Positions 14,588 through 21,426 of a DNA stretch of 23,469 bases are shown one piece after another. The position numbers and the translations under genes were made by a program. The first letter of the stretch is position 1, and each line of letters starts with the position of its first letter. The notes under the pieces are model-generated. The model had not been told where the DNA came from. It worked only from the letters and a program-made list of their open reading frames with translations, and did no database searches. Source of the stretch: JANLQX01 sp043775075 (GTDB lineage: Bacteria > Actinomycetota > Acidimicrobiia > Acidimicrobiales > JANYDT01); the NCBI GenBank assembly GCA_043775075.1, contig JAYVSS010000026.1, positions 1 to 23,469 on the forward strand, given 5' to 3'.

Positions 14588-14974
14588 TTACCAAAGCACT
14601 CGGCAGGGGAACAGACCAAAGGCCCCGTCGCTCGCCACGACCGGCACGGAAAGGGCGACTGCTTGGGCCGCAATCATCCGGTCAAAGGGATCTCGATGAT
14701 CGACCTCGAAGGCGCCGGCAAGCAGAGCGTGAGACAACGAAATCGGAACCTCAACGGCACCAAGTGCCGCAAGATGCTCTTGGTAATTGGCGACGATAAG
14801 TCCTGCGTCTGGCAGTCTTCCCAGCCGATACTTCGTGGAGATCTCCCATGCCGAGGCGGCGGAAACCAGCACGTCATTCGAACGATCGCTGAGCATCTCT
14901 CCCGCCCGGTCGCTGAGCTTTCCGGGTTCCAGCAGAGCCCAAAGCACAACGCTCGTATCGAGCAGAAGCTTCAC
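14588..14974 (-). CDS. vapC: PIN-domain toxin (VapC-type ribonuclease)
   Basis: A 128-residue PIN-domain protein, expected to be a Mg-dependent endoribonuclease that cuts RNA (often tRNA or rRNA) when not held by its antitoxin. The four acidic active-site residues are all visible: D6 in LLLDTSVVLW, E45 in SAWEISTK, D98 in DPFDRMIAAQA and D116 in VASDGAFG. It belongs to the subgroup with the ISTKYRLGRL segment. The GTG at 14974 overlaps the antitoxin stop by 4 nt (GTGA), typical translational coupling; a GTG two codons upstream (14980) is possible. Gene order antitoxin then toxin is standard. Confidence 0.93.
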   Translation of the reverse strand: MKLLLDTSVVLWALLEPGKLSDRAGEMLSDRSNDVLVSAASAWEISTKYRLGRLPDAGLIVANYQEHLAALGAVEVPISLSHALLAGAFEVDHRDPFDRMIAAQAVALSVPVVASDGAFGLFPCRVLW

Positions 14975-15195
14975 TCCCACGCGGACAACTCCGACTCCGG
15001 AAGATCAACAAAGAACGCGTCGGTCACCGAACCTTTGACGAACCCCATCGGACGTTCAGTGAGCCCACTCACCGATACCAGACGGGCCACCGGGTGACCG
15101 GCGCGGGCGATGACTACCTCGTCGCCGCGCTCAACTTCGTCGAGAAGCCGCGAGAGGTGGGTCTTCGCTTCGTGGACATTCACCGTTCGAGGCAT
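14971..15195 (-). CDS. Phd/YefM-type antitoxin
   Basis: A 74-residue antitoxin with the Phd/YefM N-terminal DNA-binding domain: RTVNVHEAKTHLSRLLDEVERGDEVVIARAGHPVARLV (about residues 3-40). The C-terminal tail (about 45-74, ending ESELSAWE) would wrap around and inhibit the PIN toxin. Together with the toxin it probably represses its own operon. The ATG has TAGGAG 2 nt upstream, rather close. Toxin and antitoxin overlap by 4 nt. Phd/YefM antitoxins paired with PIN toxins are common. Confidence 0.92.
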   Translation of the reverse strand: MPRTVNVHEAKTHLSRLLDEVERGDEVVIARAGHPVARLVSVSGLTERPMGFVKGSVTDAFFVDLPESELSAWE

Positions 15196-15210
15196 GACTC
15201 CTAGTCAATC

Positions 15211-15230
15211 GGACTTAGTCTGAGAGGTCC
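15211..15230 (-). promoter_or_regulatory. imperfect dyad upstream of the toxin-antitoxin operon
   Basis: GGACTT and AGGTCC-type arms form an imperfect dyad (5 of 6 positions pair) 15-35 nt upstream of the antitoxin ATG. This is where autorepression by a Phd/YefM antitoxin is expected. No promoter hexamers are clear around it. Confidence 0.25.
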
Positions 15231-15259
15231 TAGATTGAGTCTTCGCCCGTAACGCTGCT

Positions 15260-15607
15260 TTAGGCCACGCTGAAGGCCGGAGAGTGCTGCGAGGGAGGGA
15301 CGAGGCCGACGGACTGAAACAACACCAAGGCGTGGGCTTCGTCCGGCCCCAGGTTGACGAATGAGCCGCACATGAAGGTGACAACGCAATCGACGCAAGC
15401 TGTCGAGTTCTGTCGGCTGCAGTCGGAACAGGAAATCACGACTGCAGCCGGAGCGGGGGCCAACGAATTGACGGCCACCCGAGCGGAGGGATGGCGACGA
15501 ACGGCCAATTGACGCTCAGATCGTTGAGCATCGGACTCCGCACGGTGGCGGCGGGAGGAGAGTGTCAGTGGGGTCAGCGGGACGGGGAAGGTGATCGCAG
15601 TAGCCAT
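15260..15607 (-). CDS. small cysteine-rich conserved protein of unknown function
   Basis: I cannot assign a function. From the chosen ATG it is 115 residues. Residues 1-55 are Ala/Pro/Arg-rich and probably disordered. Then comes a cysteine cluster, CSDCSRQNSTACVDCVVTFMC (C60, C63, C71, C74, C80), in a CX2CX7CX2C arrangement that suggests a bound zinc ion. The end (DEAHALVLFQSVGLVPPSQH) is short and helical. I recall actinobacterial proteins with a similar TACxDCVVTF core, so the core is probably conserved. The ATG is preceded at 6 nt by CATAGT, a partial -10 box, with no Shine-Dalgarno sequence. It is divergent from the M3 peptidase gene. The frame is open upstream to 15637. Confidence 0.65.
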   Translation of the reverse strand: MATAITFPVPLTPLTLSSRRHRAESDAQRSERQLAVRRHPSARVAVNSLAPAPAAVVISCSDCSRQNSTACVDCVVTFMCGSFVNLGPDEAHALVLFQSVGLVPPSQHSPAFSVA

Positions 15608-15733
15608 GCGATCACTATGGGCTGGGGGGTATGACAAAACCGGGCCAGACCGAAAGAACTTGGAAAGAATATTAGCGACCTACTCTGAACCGGTCGGCCC
15701 GTGAACGTTCGCCAGAGGTCCGTGAGAGGTCAC

Positions 15734-17803
15734 ATGTCTGAAGCTGCCGGCAATCCTGTTGCTAATCCGCTCCTGGCCCCATGGCGAGGGCCGCTTGCTT
15801 TGCCCCCATTCGGCGAAATCACGCCCGAACACTTTGCGCCGGCGTTCACGATCGCCATGGAGCGACATCTGACCGAGGTCAACGCGATCGCCGACAACGA
15901 TGAACCGCCGACGTTCGCCAACACCGTCGTTGCGTTTGACGACGCCGGGGCGATCCTCACACGAGTGAGCCGGGTGTTCTTCAACCTTTCGTCGGCCGAA
16001 ACGAACCCCGCAATCCAGGCCGTCGAGAGGGAGATGGCGCCCCGCCTCGCTGCCCACAGCACGGCGGTCTCGCTCCACGCAGGCGTGTTTGCTCGCGTGG
16101 CGGCGCTGCTCGCCGGACGTGCGTCGCTCGACATCAACGCCATTGAGTTGCGATTGCTCGAACGCATCCATCTGGACTTCGTGCGCGGGGGTGCGCTCCT
16201 GACCGGCGACGCCCGCGAGCGGATATCGGTGTTGGCACAAGAGTTGGCGACGTTGCACACGACCTTTTCGCAAAACGTCCTCGTGGACGAATCTTCTTGG
16301 CACCTTGAACTCCATGGCGACGCCGATATGGCCGGGATGCCCGGATGGCTCCGGGCCGCCGCCCGCAGTGCTGCCCACGACGCCGGACTGGCGGCGGGCG
16401 CCCAGATCATCACGCTTTCTCGCTCGCTCATCGTGCCATTCCTGGAAACTTCCACCCGTCGCGATCTCCGCGAGACGGCGTGGCAGGCGTGGACCAAGCG
16501 GGGCGAGAGTGATGGCCCCACGGACAACCGCCAACTCATCGTCGATCTGCTCATCCGGCGACGCGAACTCGCCCAGCTCCACGGCTACGAAACCTTCGCT
16601 GACTACCAACTGGCCGACACGATGGCCAAAGCCCCGGCGGCGGTCTCGACCCTTCTCCAGCAGGTCTGGGTGCCCGCCCGGGCGGCGGCGCTCGCCGAAT
16701 ACGAGGATCTGTCGCACCTTGCCCGTTCTCACGGCGAACCCGAAGTGGCGGCATGGGACTGGCGCTATCTGGCGGAAGAAATTCGTCAGTCCAGATATGA
16801 CCTTCACGATGACGATGTGAAGCCGTACTTCTCTCTGGACAATGTGCTGGCGGCAGCGTTCGATTGCGCCGGCCGCCTCTTCGGCCTGAGCTTCGTCGAA
16901 CGACCCGACGCCGTGAAGTACCACGCCGACGTGCGCACGTTCGAAGTGCATTCCTCCAACGACGAACTCGTCGGCGTGTTTCTCTCGGACAACTACGCTC
17001 GGCCAACGAAACGCAGCGGTGCGTGGATGTCCTCATATCGTATGCGCACGTATGATATTGAAGGCGACGCCGCATTGCCGGTAATCGCTAACCACAACAA
17101 CTTCGCCAAGGCCGAAACCGGCCCGACGCTGCTATCGATCGACGACGCCCACACGCTCTTTCACGAATTCGGACACGGGCTTCACGGCCTCCTGTCCACG
17201 TCGCCGTTTCAACGGCTCGCCGGGACGAACGTGTTGCGAGACTTCGTCGAACTTCCGTCGCAGCTCTTCGAGCACTGGTTATTGGAGCCCGAAGTTCTGC
17301 GCCGCCACGCCCGCCACGTGGATACCGGCGAGGTGATTCCCGACGAACTGGTCGAGCGGATCCAGCGGGCCGCCAAGTTCAATCAGGGATTCGCCACCGT
17401 TGAATACACCGCATGCGCGCTTATCGACCTGGCGCTCCATCAGGTCGACGACCCATCGAAACTTGATCTCGATCAGTTCGAACGAGAGCAACTCGACCAG
17501 CTCGGCATGCCCCCCGCCATCGCCATGCGTCATCGTCTGCCCCACTTCGCTCACCTCTTCTCCAGCTCCGGCTACGCATCGGCATACTACGTGTACTTAT
17601 GGGCTGAGGTATTGGACGCTGATGCCTACGATGCGTTTACCGAGGTTGGCGACGCGTTCGACCCCGCCACCGCCGCCCGCTTGCAGGAGTTTGTCTACGC
17701 ATCGGGCAACACCATTGAGCCGGGCGCCGCCTATCGATCATTCCGCGGTCGCGACGCCGGCATCCAACCGCTCCTACGGGGCCGCGGCCTCGTCTCGGCC
17801 TAG
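15734..17803 (+). CDS. dcp: M3 family peptidyl-dipeptidase (Dcp-like metallopeptidase)
   Basis: Zinc metallopeptidase of family M3A with 689 residues, the size of E. coli Dcp (about 680). The zinc site is HEFGH at 477-481, with the third ligand E506 in RDFVELPSQLFEHW, at the spacing expected for the family. The N-terminal all-helical region (ITPEHFAPAFTIAMERHLTEVNAIA) and the C-terminal SSSGYASAYYVYLWAEVLDADAYDAF segment, with the conserved Gly-Tyr/Tyr pair that binds substrate, are present. It would cleave short peptides in the cytoplasm, releasing C-terminal dipeptides or acting as an oligopeptidase; the two are hard to separate by sequence. The ATG has GAGAGG 4 nt upstream; a GTG at 15701 in frame is less likely. 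No signal peptide is seen. Confidence 0.95.
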   Translation: MSEAAGNPVANPLLAPWRGPLALPPFGEITPEHFAPAFTIAMERHLTEVNAIADNDEPPTFANTVVAFDDAGAILTRVSRVFFNLSSAETNPAIQAVEREMAPRLAAHSTAVSLHAGVFARVAALLAGRASLDINAIELRLLERIHLDFVRGGALLTGDARERISVLAQELATLHTTFSQNVLVDESSWHLELHGDADMAGMPGWLRAAARSAAHDAGLAAGAQIITLSRSLIVPFLETSTRRDLRETAWQAWTKRGESDGPTDNRQLIVDLLIRRRELAQLHGYETFADYQLADTMAKAPAAVSTLLQQVWVPARAAALAEYEDLSHLARSHGEPEVAAWDWRYLAEEIRQSRYDLHDDDVKPYFSLDNVLAAAFDCAGRLFGLSFVERPDAVKYHADVRTFEVHSSNDELVGVFLSDNYARPTKRSGAWMSSYRMRTYDIEGDAALPVIANHNNFAKAETGPTLLSIDDAHTLFHEFGHGLHGLLSTSPFQRLAGTNVLRDFVELPSQLFEHWLLEPEVLRRHARHVDTGEVIPDELVERIQRAAKFNQGFATVEYTACALIDLALHQVDDPSKLDLDQFEREQLDQLGMPPAIAMRHRLPHFAHLFSSSGYASAYYVYLWAEVLDADAYDAFTEVGDAFDPATAARLQEFVYASGNTIEPGAAYRSFRGRDAGIQPLLRGRGLVSA

Positions 17804-17847
17804 CGCCGCCTGCGCTCGCCCGCCACGCGCCCCGCCTTGCGCCATAG

Positions 17848-17925
17848 CTCTGGACTGGTTCACGACGGCTCGGACCGTTTAGCGACGTCGCCTCCCGGTC
17901 CATAGTGCCGCCAACCGGTCCAGAG
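17848..17925. other. nested inverted repeat (possible structured RNA or terminator)
   Basis: The outer arms are CTCTGGACTGGTT (17848-17860) and AACCGGTCCAGAG (17913-17925), pairing at 12 of 13 positions with the mismatch able to form G-U. Inside them a perfect 6-bp pair, GGACCG (17872-17877) and CGGTCC (17896-17901), forms a second stem. It begins 45 nt after the M3 peptidase stop and ends 80 nt before the exonuclease start. No T tract follows on either strand, so a simple intrinsic terminator is doubtful. Confidence 0.5.
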
Positions 17926-17976
17926 AGCGCGACCCAACCCGCCGCGCGCCAGCCCACGAACGTCTATTCGCCATCA

Positions 17977-17990
17977 CGAACGATTGTTCG
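17977..17990. promoter_or_regulatory. LexA-box-like dyad CGAAC-N4-GTTCG
   Basis: CGAACGATTGTTCG is a perfect 5-bp dyad with a 4-nt centre. It matches the Bacillus/Mycobacterium-type SOS box (consensus GAAC-N4-GTTC, often written CGAACRNRYGTTCG). It lies only 2 nt upstream of the candidate -10 box of a nuclease gene, an ideal place for repression. The centre GATT fits the RNRY pattern only in part. Confidence 0.55.
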
Positions 17991-17992
17991 CC

Positions 17993-17998
17993 TACAAT
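17993..17998 (+). promoter_or_regulatory. candidate -10 box for a leaderless exonuclease mRNA
   Basis: TACAAT differs from the TATAAT consensus at one position and lies 6 nt (TGTGGA) before the GTG at 18005. Just upstream is a short dyad, CGAAC (17977-17981) and GTTCG (17986-17990), which resembles SOS-box half sites (CGAAC-N4-GTTCG, the core of the actinobacterial LexA box). LexA control is therefore possible. Confidence 0.55.
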
Positions 17999-18004
17999 TG
18001 TGGA

Positions 18005-19750
18005 GTGGCTAGTGCATCCTCCACGGCGACCGGGCCGAACACGGCGACCGGGCCGAACATGGCGACCGGCCCGAACACGGCGAGAAGGCGATCGGTGGCC
18101 CACGCCGGGCAGACGTCGCTCGATGACCTCGGCGTACCGCTTTCCGATGTCACGTTCGTGGTGATCGATCTGGAAACCACGGGCGGTTCGCCGAAGAACT
18201 GTGCGATCACCGAGGTCGCGGCCGCCCGCTACGAAGGCGGCGTTTGCACGGGAACGTTCGCCACGCTCATCAACCCGGGAGTCGAGATCCCTCCCTTCAT
18301 CACCTACCTCACGGGCATCACGGAAACGATGGTCGGACCGGCCCCAAGAATTCAGACGGTACTTCCTGCTCTCATCGAGTTCATCGGCCGCGCCGTGATT
18401 GTTGGCCACAACATCCGCTTCGACATTGCCTTTCTCGACGCCGCCCTCAAAGCGAACGACTATCCGACGCTGTCGCAGCGTCGCGTCGACACCTGTTCGC
18501 TCGCTCGGAGGCTGGTACGCAGTGAGGTGTCCAACTGCAAACTCGGAACGCTAAGCGCGCATTTCGGTTTTGCCAACCAGCCCACGCACCGAGCGCTTGA
18601 CGACGTGCGGGCGACCGCTGATCTCCTCTTTCTTCTGCTGGAGCGCGCCGCCGGATACGGGATCCTCGGCCTCGATGACCTGACCGAGTTGCCGGCGATC
18701 AACCGCCATCCGCAGGCCCGCAAACTGGCCCTCACGAACCACCTTCCCCGTCGACCGGGGGTCTATGTGTTCCGCGATCTCGGAGGTACCGTGATCTACG
18801 TCGGCAAGGCGACGAACCTCCGATCTCGGGTGCGCAGCTACTTCTCCACCGACGATCGGCGCAAGATCGGGCCGATGCTCGAAGTGCTCCACAAGATCGA
18901 TCACATCGAATGCACCACGCCATTTGAAGCGGCCGTGCTCGAGGTTCGACTCATCCAACGCGAGCTGCCTCGGTTCAATCGTCAAGCAAAACTCTGGACA
19001 AAATACGCGTACATACGAATCGCTGTGGCTGGCGAAAAGGCGGCAATCAGCACCACCCGAGATGCGAACTTGAAAGAGGCGCGATACGTCGGACCGTTTG
19101 CGTCGCTCGTTGCTGCTCGAATCGGCGCCCTCGCGCTCAAGGAAGCGGCGGCGTGTCACAGCGTCGACGGGCCCGGGTTGCTGGCCATGCTCGACCGTCC
19201 AGACGCTCTACTCGCCCCGCTAGAGAACCGTATGCGCGCTTATGCCGAAAGTGAACAGTTCGAGAAAGCGGCGCTGTTGCGCGATCGTGCTGGCACGCTC
19301 GCTCGCGCCTTGCAGCGTCAGCGGGTGGTGAGTTCACTGCGCAGCGCCGGGTGGCTGGAGATCGAGTTCGACGGCCGCCTTATCCGGATCGACCACGGCC
19401 GCGTACGATTCGGAGACGGCCGGGCCGATCCGACGAAAGCCCCGGCCGGCACCGCGCCCATCCCCTGCCATCTCGTGGACGAGCTGGCGATCGTGGCCGG
19501 CTGGGTCGAGCGCCGCAATCCCTCGACGAGGGTGCATCATGCCGACGCCGGATTGGCCTGGCCGGTGCATCGCCCGCCCCACTTCGACGTGCGCGAACCG
19601 AAGAACGATGGACTCGACAAACGCATCTCGCGTGACAATCCGCCCAGCACCGCCCGCGATCACGCCGCCGACGCCCGCCGGGATTCGGCCCCAGCTCGCC
19701 GACCGCCGGTGGTCGCCTCTACGCGACGGGTTCGCGCAGCCGCTGAGTGA
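18005..19750 (+). CDS. DEDDh exonuclease fused to a GIY-YIG endonuclease domain
   Basis: This 581-residue protein combines a DnaQ-like 3'-5' exonuclease with a UvrC/Cho-like nuclease, the Rv2191-type architecture of actinobacteria. The exonuclease (about 50-215) has D55 and E57 in VIDLETTGG, D140 in GHNIRFDIAFL, and H195 and D200 in HRALDDVRAT, a complete DEDDh set. The GIY-YIG domain (about 250-330) has GVYVF and IYVGKATNLRSRVRSYF. A UVR-like helix pair (AESEQFEKAALLRDR) follows. The C-terminal 60 residues are Arg/Pro-rich. Residues 1-35 are an extension with three TATGPN-type repeats. The GTG start is supported by a TACAAT 6 nt upstream; the fold begins only at about residue 36. It may act in DNA repair, and a LexA-like dyad precedes it. 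It converges with trpD, overlapping its 3' end by 32 bp. Confidence 0.9.
   Translation: MASASSTATGPNTATGPNMATGPNTARRRSVAHAGQTSLDDLGVPLSDVTFVVIDLETTGGSPKNCAITEVAAARYEGGVCTGTFATLINPGVEIPPFITYLTGITETMVGPAPRIQTVLPALIEFIGRAVIVGHNIRFDIAFLDAALKANDYPTLSQRRVDTCSLARRLVRSEVSNCKLGTLSAHFGFANQPTHRALDDVRATADLLFLLLERAAGYGILGLDDLTELPAINRHPQARKLALTNHLPRRPGVYVFRDLGGTVIYVGKATNLRSRVRSYFSTDDRRKIGPMLEVLHKIDHIECTTPFEAAVLEVRLIQRELPRFNRQAKLWTKYAYIRIAVAGEKAAISTTRDANLKEARYVGPFASLVAARIGALALKEAAACHSVDGPGLLAMLDRPDALLAPLENRMRAYAESEQFEKAALLRDRAGTLARALQRQRVVSSLRSAGWLEIEFDGRLIRIDHGRVRFGDGRADPTKAPAGTAPIPCHLVDELAIVAGWVERRNPSTRVHHADAGLAWPVHRPPHFDVREPKNDGLDKRISRDNPPSTARDHAADARRDSAPARRPPVVASTRRVRAAAE
18023..18076 (+). repeat. 18-bp tandem repeat, three units, coding
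   Basis: The unit ACGGCGACCGGGCCGAAC is repeated at 18023-18040, 18041-18058 and (two substitutions) 18059-18076, with a partial fourth unit. It is in frame and encodes TATGPN, TATGPN and MATGPN in the N-terminal extension of the exonuclease/GIY-YIG protein. Confidence 0.95.
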
Positions 19751-20837
19751 GCGCCACCAACCGGTCGAGCACGCCACGAGCGGCGCCGTTGTCGATCGCT
19801 TCCTGGGCTCGCACCACGCCCTCGGACACGGTGGATACCAGCCCGGCGGCCACCAGCCCGGCGCCAGCGTTGAGCACCACGATGTCTCGCTGCGGCCCGA
19901 GCGCCCCATCCAGGACCCGCGTGAGCGCGCCAGCGTTCTCCACCGCCGAACCGCCGAGCAGATCAGCAGCGTGGGCCCGACCGATGCCAACGGACAACGG
20001 ATCGAACACCGACTCGATGACCGAACCATCGGGCTGCAACGACCAGACGGTTGACGTGGTGGTCGTGGTGAGTTCGTCGAGCCCGTCGTGACCGTGCACG
20101 AATAGCGCCGAGACCGTTCCCAACCCGGCCAGGACCGAGGCCATTTTCGGGGCCATCGACGGATCTGCCACCCCCACCAGCTGACGACGCACGCGGCCCG
20201 GATTGGCAATCGGACCAAGGAAATTGAACATGCTCGCCACCCCCAGTTCGCGTCGTACGGGCGCGGCGTGACGCATCGCCGGGTGAAAGCGCGGCGCCAG
20301 ACAGAACCCAACCCCGACTTCTTCGATACAGCGGGCGACGGAGGCCGGGGAAAGCTCAAGGACCACGCCAAGCGCTTCGAGCACGTCGGCCGAACCCGAT
20401 TGTGAGCTGGCGGCCCGACCCCCGTGCTTACAGATCACTCCACCAGCACCGGCCACGACGAACATCGCCGTGGTCGAGATGTTGATCGAGTTACTGCGGT
20501 CGCCACCGGTCCCGCACGTGCAGATGGCCCTGTCCCTGGTGGCGTCGGTGAGCGGAACGGCAACAGAGACCGCCAGCATGGCCTGGAGCGCGGCCCCGAG
20601 TTCGGCCACGGATTCGCCCTTCGTGCGGAGCCCGATGAGCAACGCCCCGATCTGAGCGGGCGTTGCCGCGCCCTGTAAGATCTCCGAAACGGCGGCCTGC
20701 ACGACCTCGGGGGGAAGGTCACGCCGGGCGGTGAGCGAGGCAAACACTTCGGCCCATCCGCCGAACGCCGTCAGGGTGGCGAGGGTTCCTAGCGGCTCAG
20801 TTGACTCGGCTGACGGCGTCATAGCGCCGATGACCAT
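19719..20837 (-). CDS. trpD: anthranilate phosphoribosyltransferase
   Basis: Tryptophan biosynthesis enzyme that transfers phosphoribosyl from PRPP to anthranilate, 372 residues from the chosen start. Motifs are CGTGGDRSNSINISTTA (PRPP-binding GTGGD at 109-113), KHGGRAASSQSGSADVLEALG (from 137) with the anthranilate site, and FNFLGPIANP. The GTGGD and KHGxR motifs match the family well. The start is uncertain: the ATG at 20837 has GGGAA 2 nt upstream, and an ATG at 20822 is an alternative; family similarity starts only at FGGWAEVFASL, so a longer N-terminus than usual is present either way. A perfect hairpin lies 17 nt upstream. No other trp gene is nearby. Position opposite the exonuclease/GIY-YIG gene parallels Rv2192c and Rv2191, as I recall them. 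Confidence 0.94.
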   Translation of the reverse strand: MVIGAMTPSAESTEPLGTLATLTAFGGWAEVFASLTARRDLPPEVVQAAVSEILQGAATPAQIGALLIGLRTKGESVAELGAALQAMLAVSVAVPLTDATRDRAICTCGTGGDRSNSINISTTAMFVVAGAGGVICKHGGRAASSQSGSADVLEALGVVLELSPASVARCIEEVGVGFCLAPRFHPAMRHAAPVRRELGVASMFNFLGPIANPGRVRRQLVGVADPSMAPKMASVLAGLGTVSALFVHGHDGLDELTTTTTSTVWSLQPDGSVIESVFDPLSVGIGRAHAADLLGGSAVENAGALTRVLDGALGPQRDIVVLNAGAGLVAAGLVSTVSEGVVRAQEAIDNGAARGVLDRLVALTQRLREPVA

Positions 20838-20854
20838 AGTTCCCGGGCGCGAAA

Positions 20855-20880
20855 CGACCCACCGGAAAACCGGTGGGTCG
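20855..20880 (-). terminator. perfect 11-bp hairpin between whiB and trpD
   Basis: CGACCCACCGG pairs perfectly with CCGGTGGGTCG across a 4-nt loop. It lies 77 nt after the whiB stop and 17 nt before the trpD ATG. On the minus strand it is followed by TTTCGCG, a short T stretch only. It could end whiB transcripts or act as an attenuator for trpD. Confidence 0.6.
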
Positions 20881-20957
20881 GGGTGCAACGATCTAACCTG
20901 GCGGACCCCAGCCCGCAGTCGGATCGACGGCGACAGCCGTGTGTCAGGAAAACAGCC

Positions 20958-21194
20958 TTACGCAGCGCGGCGACGCTGACGGATAATTCGACGACGCTCA
21001 CGCTCGGTGCAGCCGCCCCAGATGCCGTCGCGCTCGCGGGCGATCAGAGCGTATTCAAGGCACTGGATCCGGACAGGGCAATCGGCGCAGATGGCCTTGG
21101 CCTCATCGCCGTCCTCGTCGGAGACCGGGTAAAAGATTTCGGGGTCAACACCTTTGCACTGACCTTGTTCACGCCAAGCTTGCGATTTCATCAT
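20958..21194 (-). CDS. WhiB family transcriptional regulator
   Basis: Small iron-sulfur regulator of the actinobacterial WhiB family, 78 residues. Four cysteines for a [4Fe-4S] cluster are present: C13, C36, C39 and C45 (CX2CX5C after the first). The GIWGG turn is at 57-61, followed by a basic C-terminal region (RERRRIIRQRRRAA) that contacts DNA. FYPVSDEDGDEAKAICADCP is a standard WhiB segment. The ATG is chosen because an AAAGGA lies 9 nt upstream and WhiB proteins have short N-termini; another ATG lies 11 codons upstream (21227). It resembles the WhiB1/WhiB2 size class, but I cannot name the subfamily. WhiB proteins bind the primary sigma factor; targets are unknown. It has its own promoter upstream. 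Confidence 0.94.
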   Translation of the reverse strand: MMKSQAWREQGQCKGVDPEIFYPVSDEDGDEAKAICADCPVRIQCLEYALIARERDGIWGGCTERERRRIIRQRRRAA

Positions 21195-21252
21195 CAAAAC
21201 ACGTCCTTTGAAACTGAACCGGTACATCTGGTCCGAAAGTGGGGGGCCGCAG

Positions 21253-21282
21253 AGTATTGTTCGTCGTTTGGTGTTCTGTAAA
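21253..21282 (-). promoter_or_regulatory. candidate whiB promoter
   Basis: On the minus strand TTTACA (21282-21277) and AATACT (21258-21253) are 18 nt apart, a good -35/-10 pair. The leader would be about 50 nt and includes AAAGGA before the whiB ATG. It lies in the 232-bp gap between whiB and the DUF3501 gene, which holds nothing else I can identify. Confidence 0.45.
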
Positions 21283-21426
21283 GGCCCTTCACCAAGAATT
21301 TGCGAACTATCACGGAGAGTGACGATTCGCGTTCTGATGTCGAACGCTCGATAAGCACGTTGGGGTCAGGCTGAACGATTCTCTATGAGCATCAGATGAG
21401 TACCCGCAAAGTACGGAGAAAAAACA

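Noticed and set aside
15680..16951. 423-residue minus-strand open frame opposite the M3 peptidase gene
   Set aside because: No domain recognisable and Arg/Gly/His-rich composition; the plus strand carries a full M3 peptidase with the zinc motif.
19334..20371. 345-residue minus-strand frame covering the trpD and exonuclease ends
   Set aside because: Trp/Arg/Ser-rich shadow of trpD in another frame.
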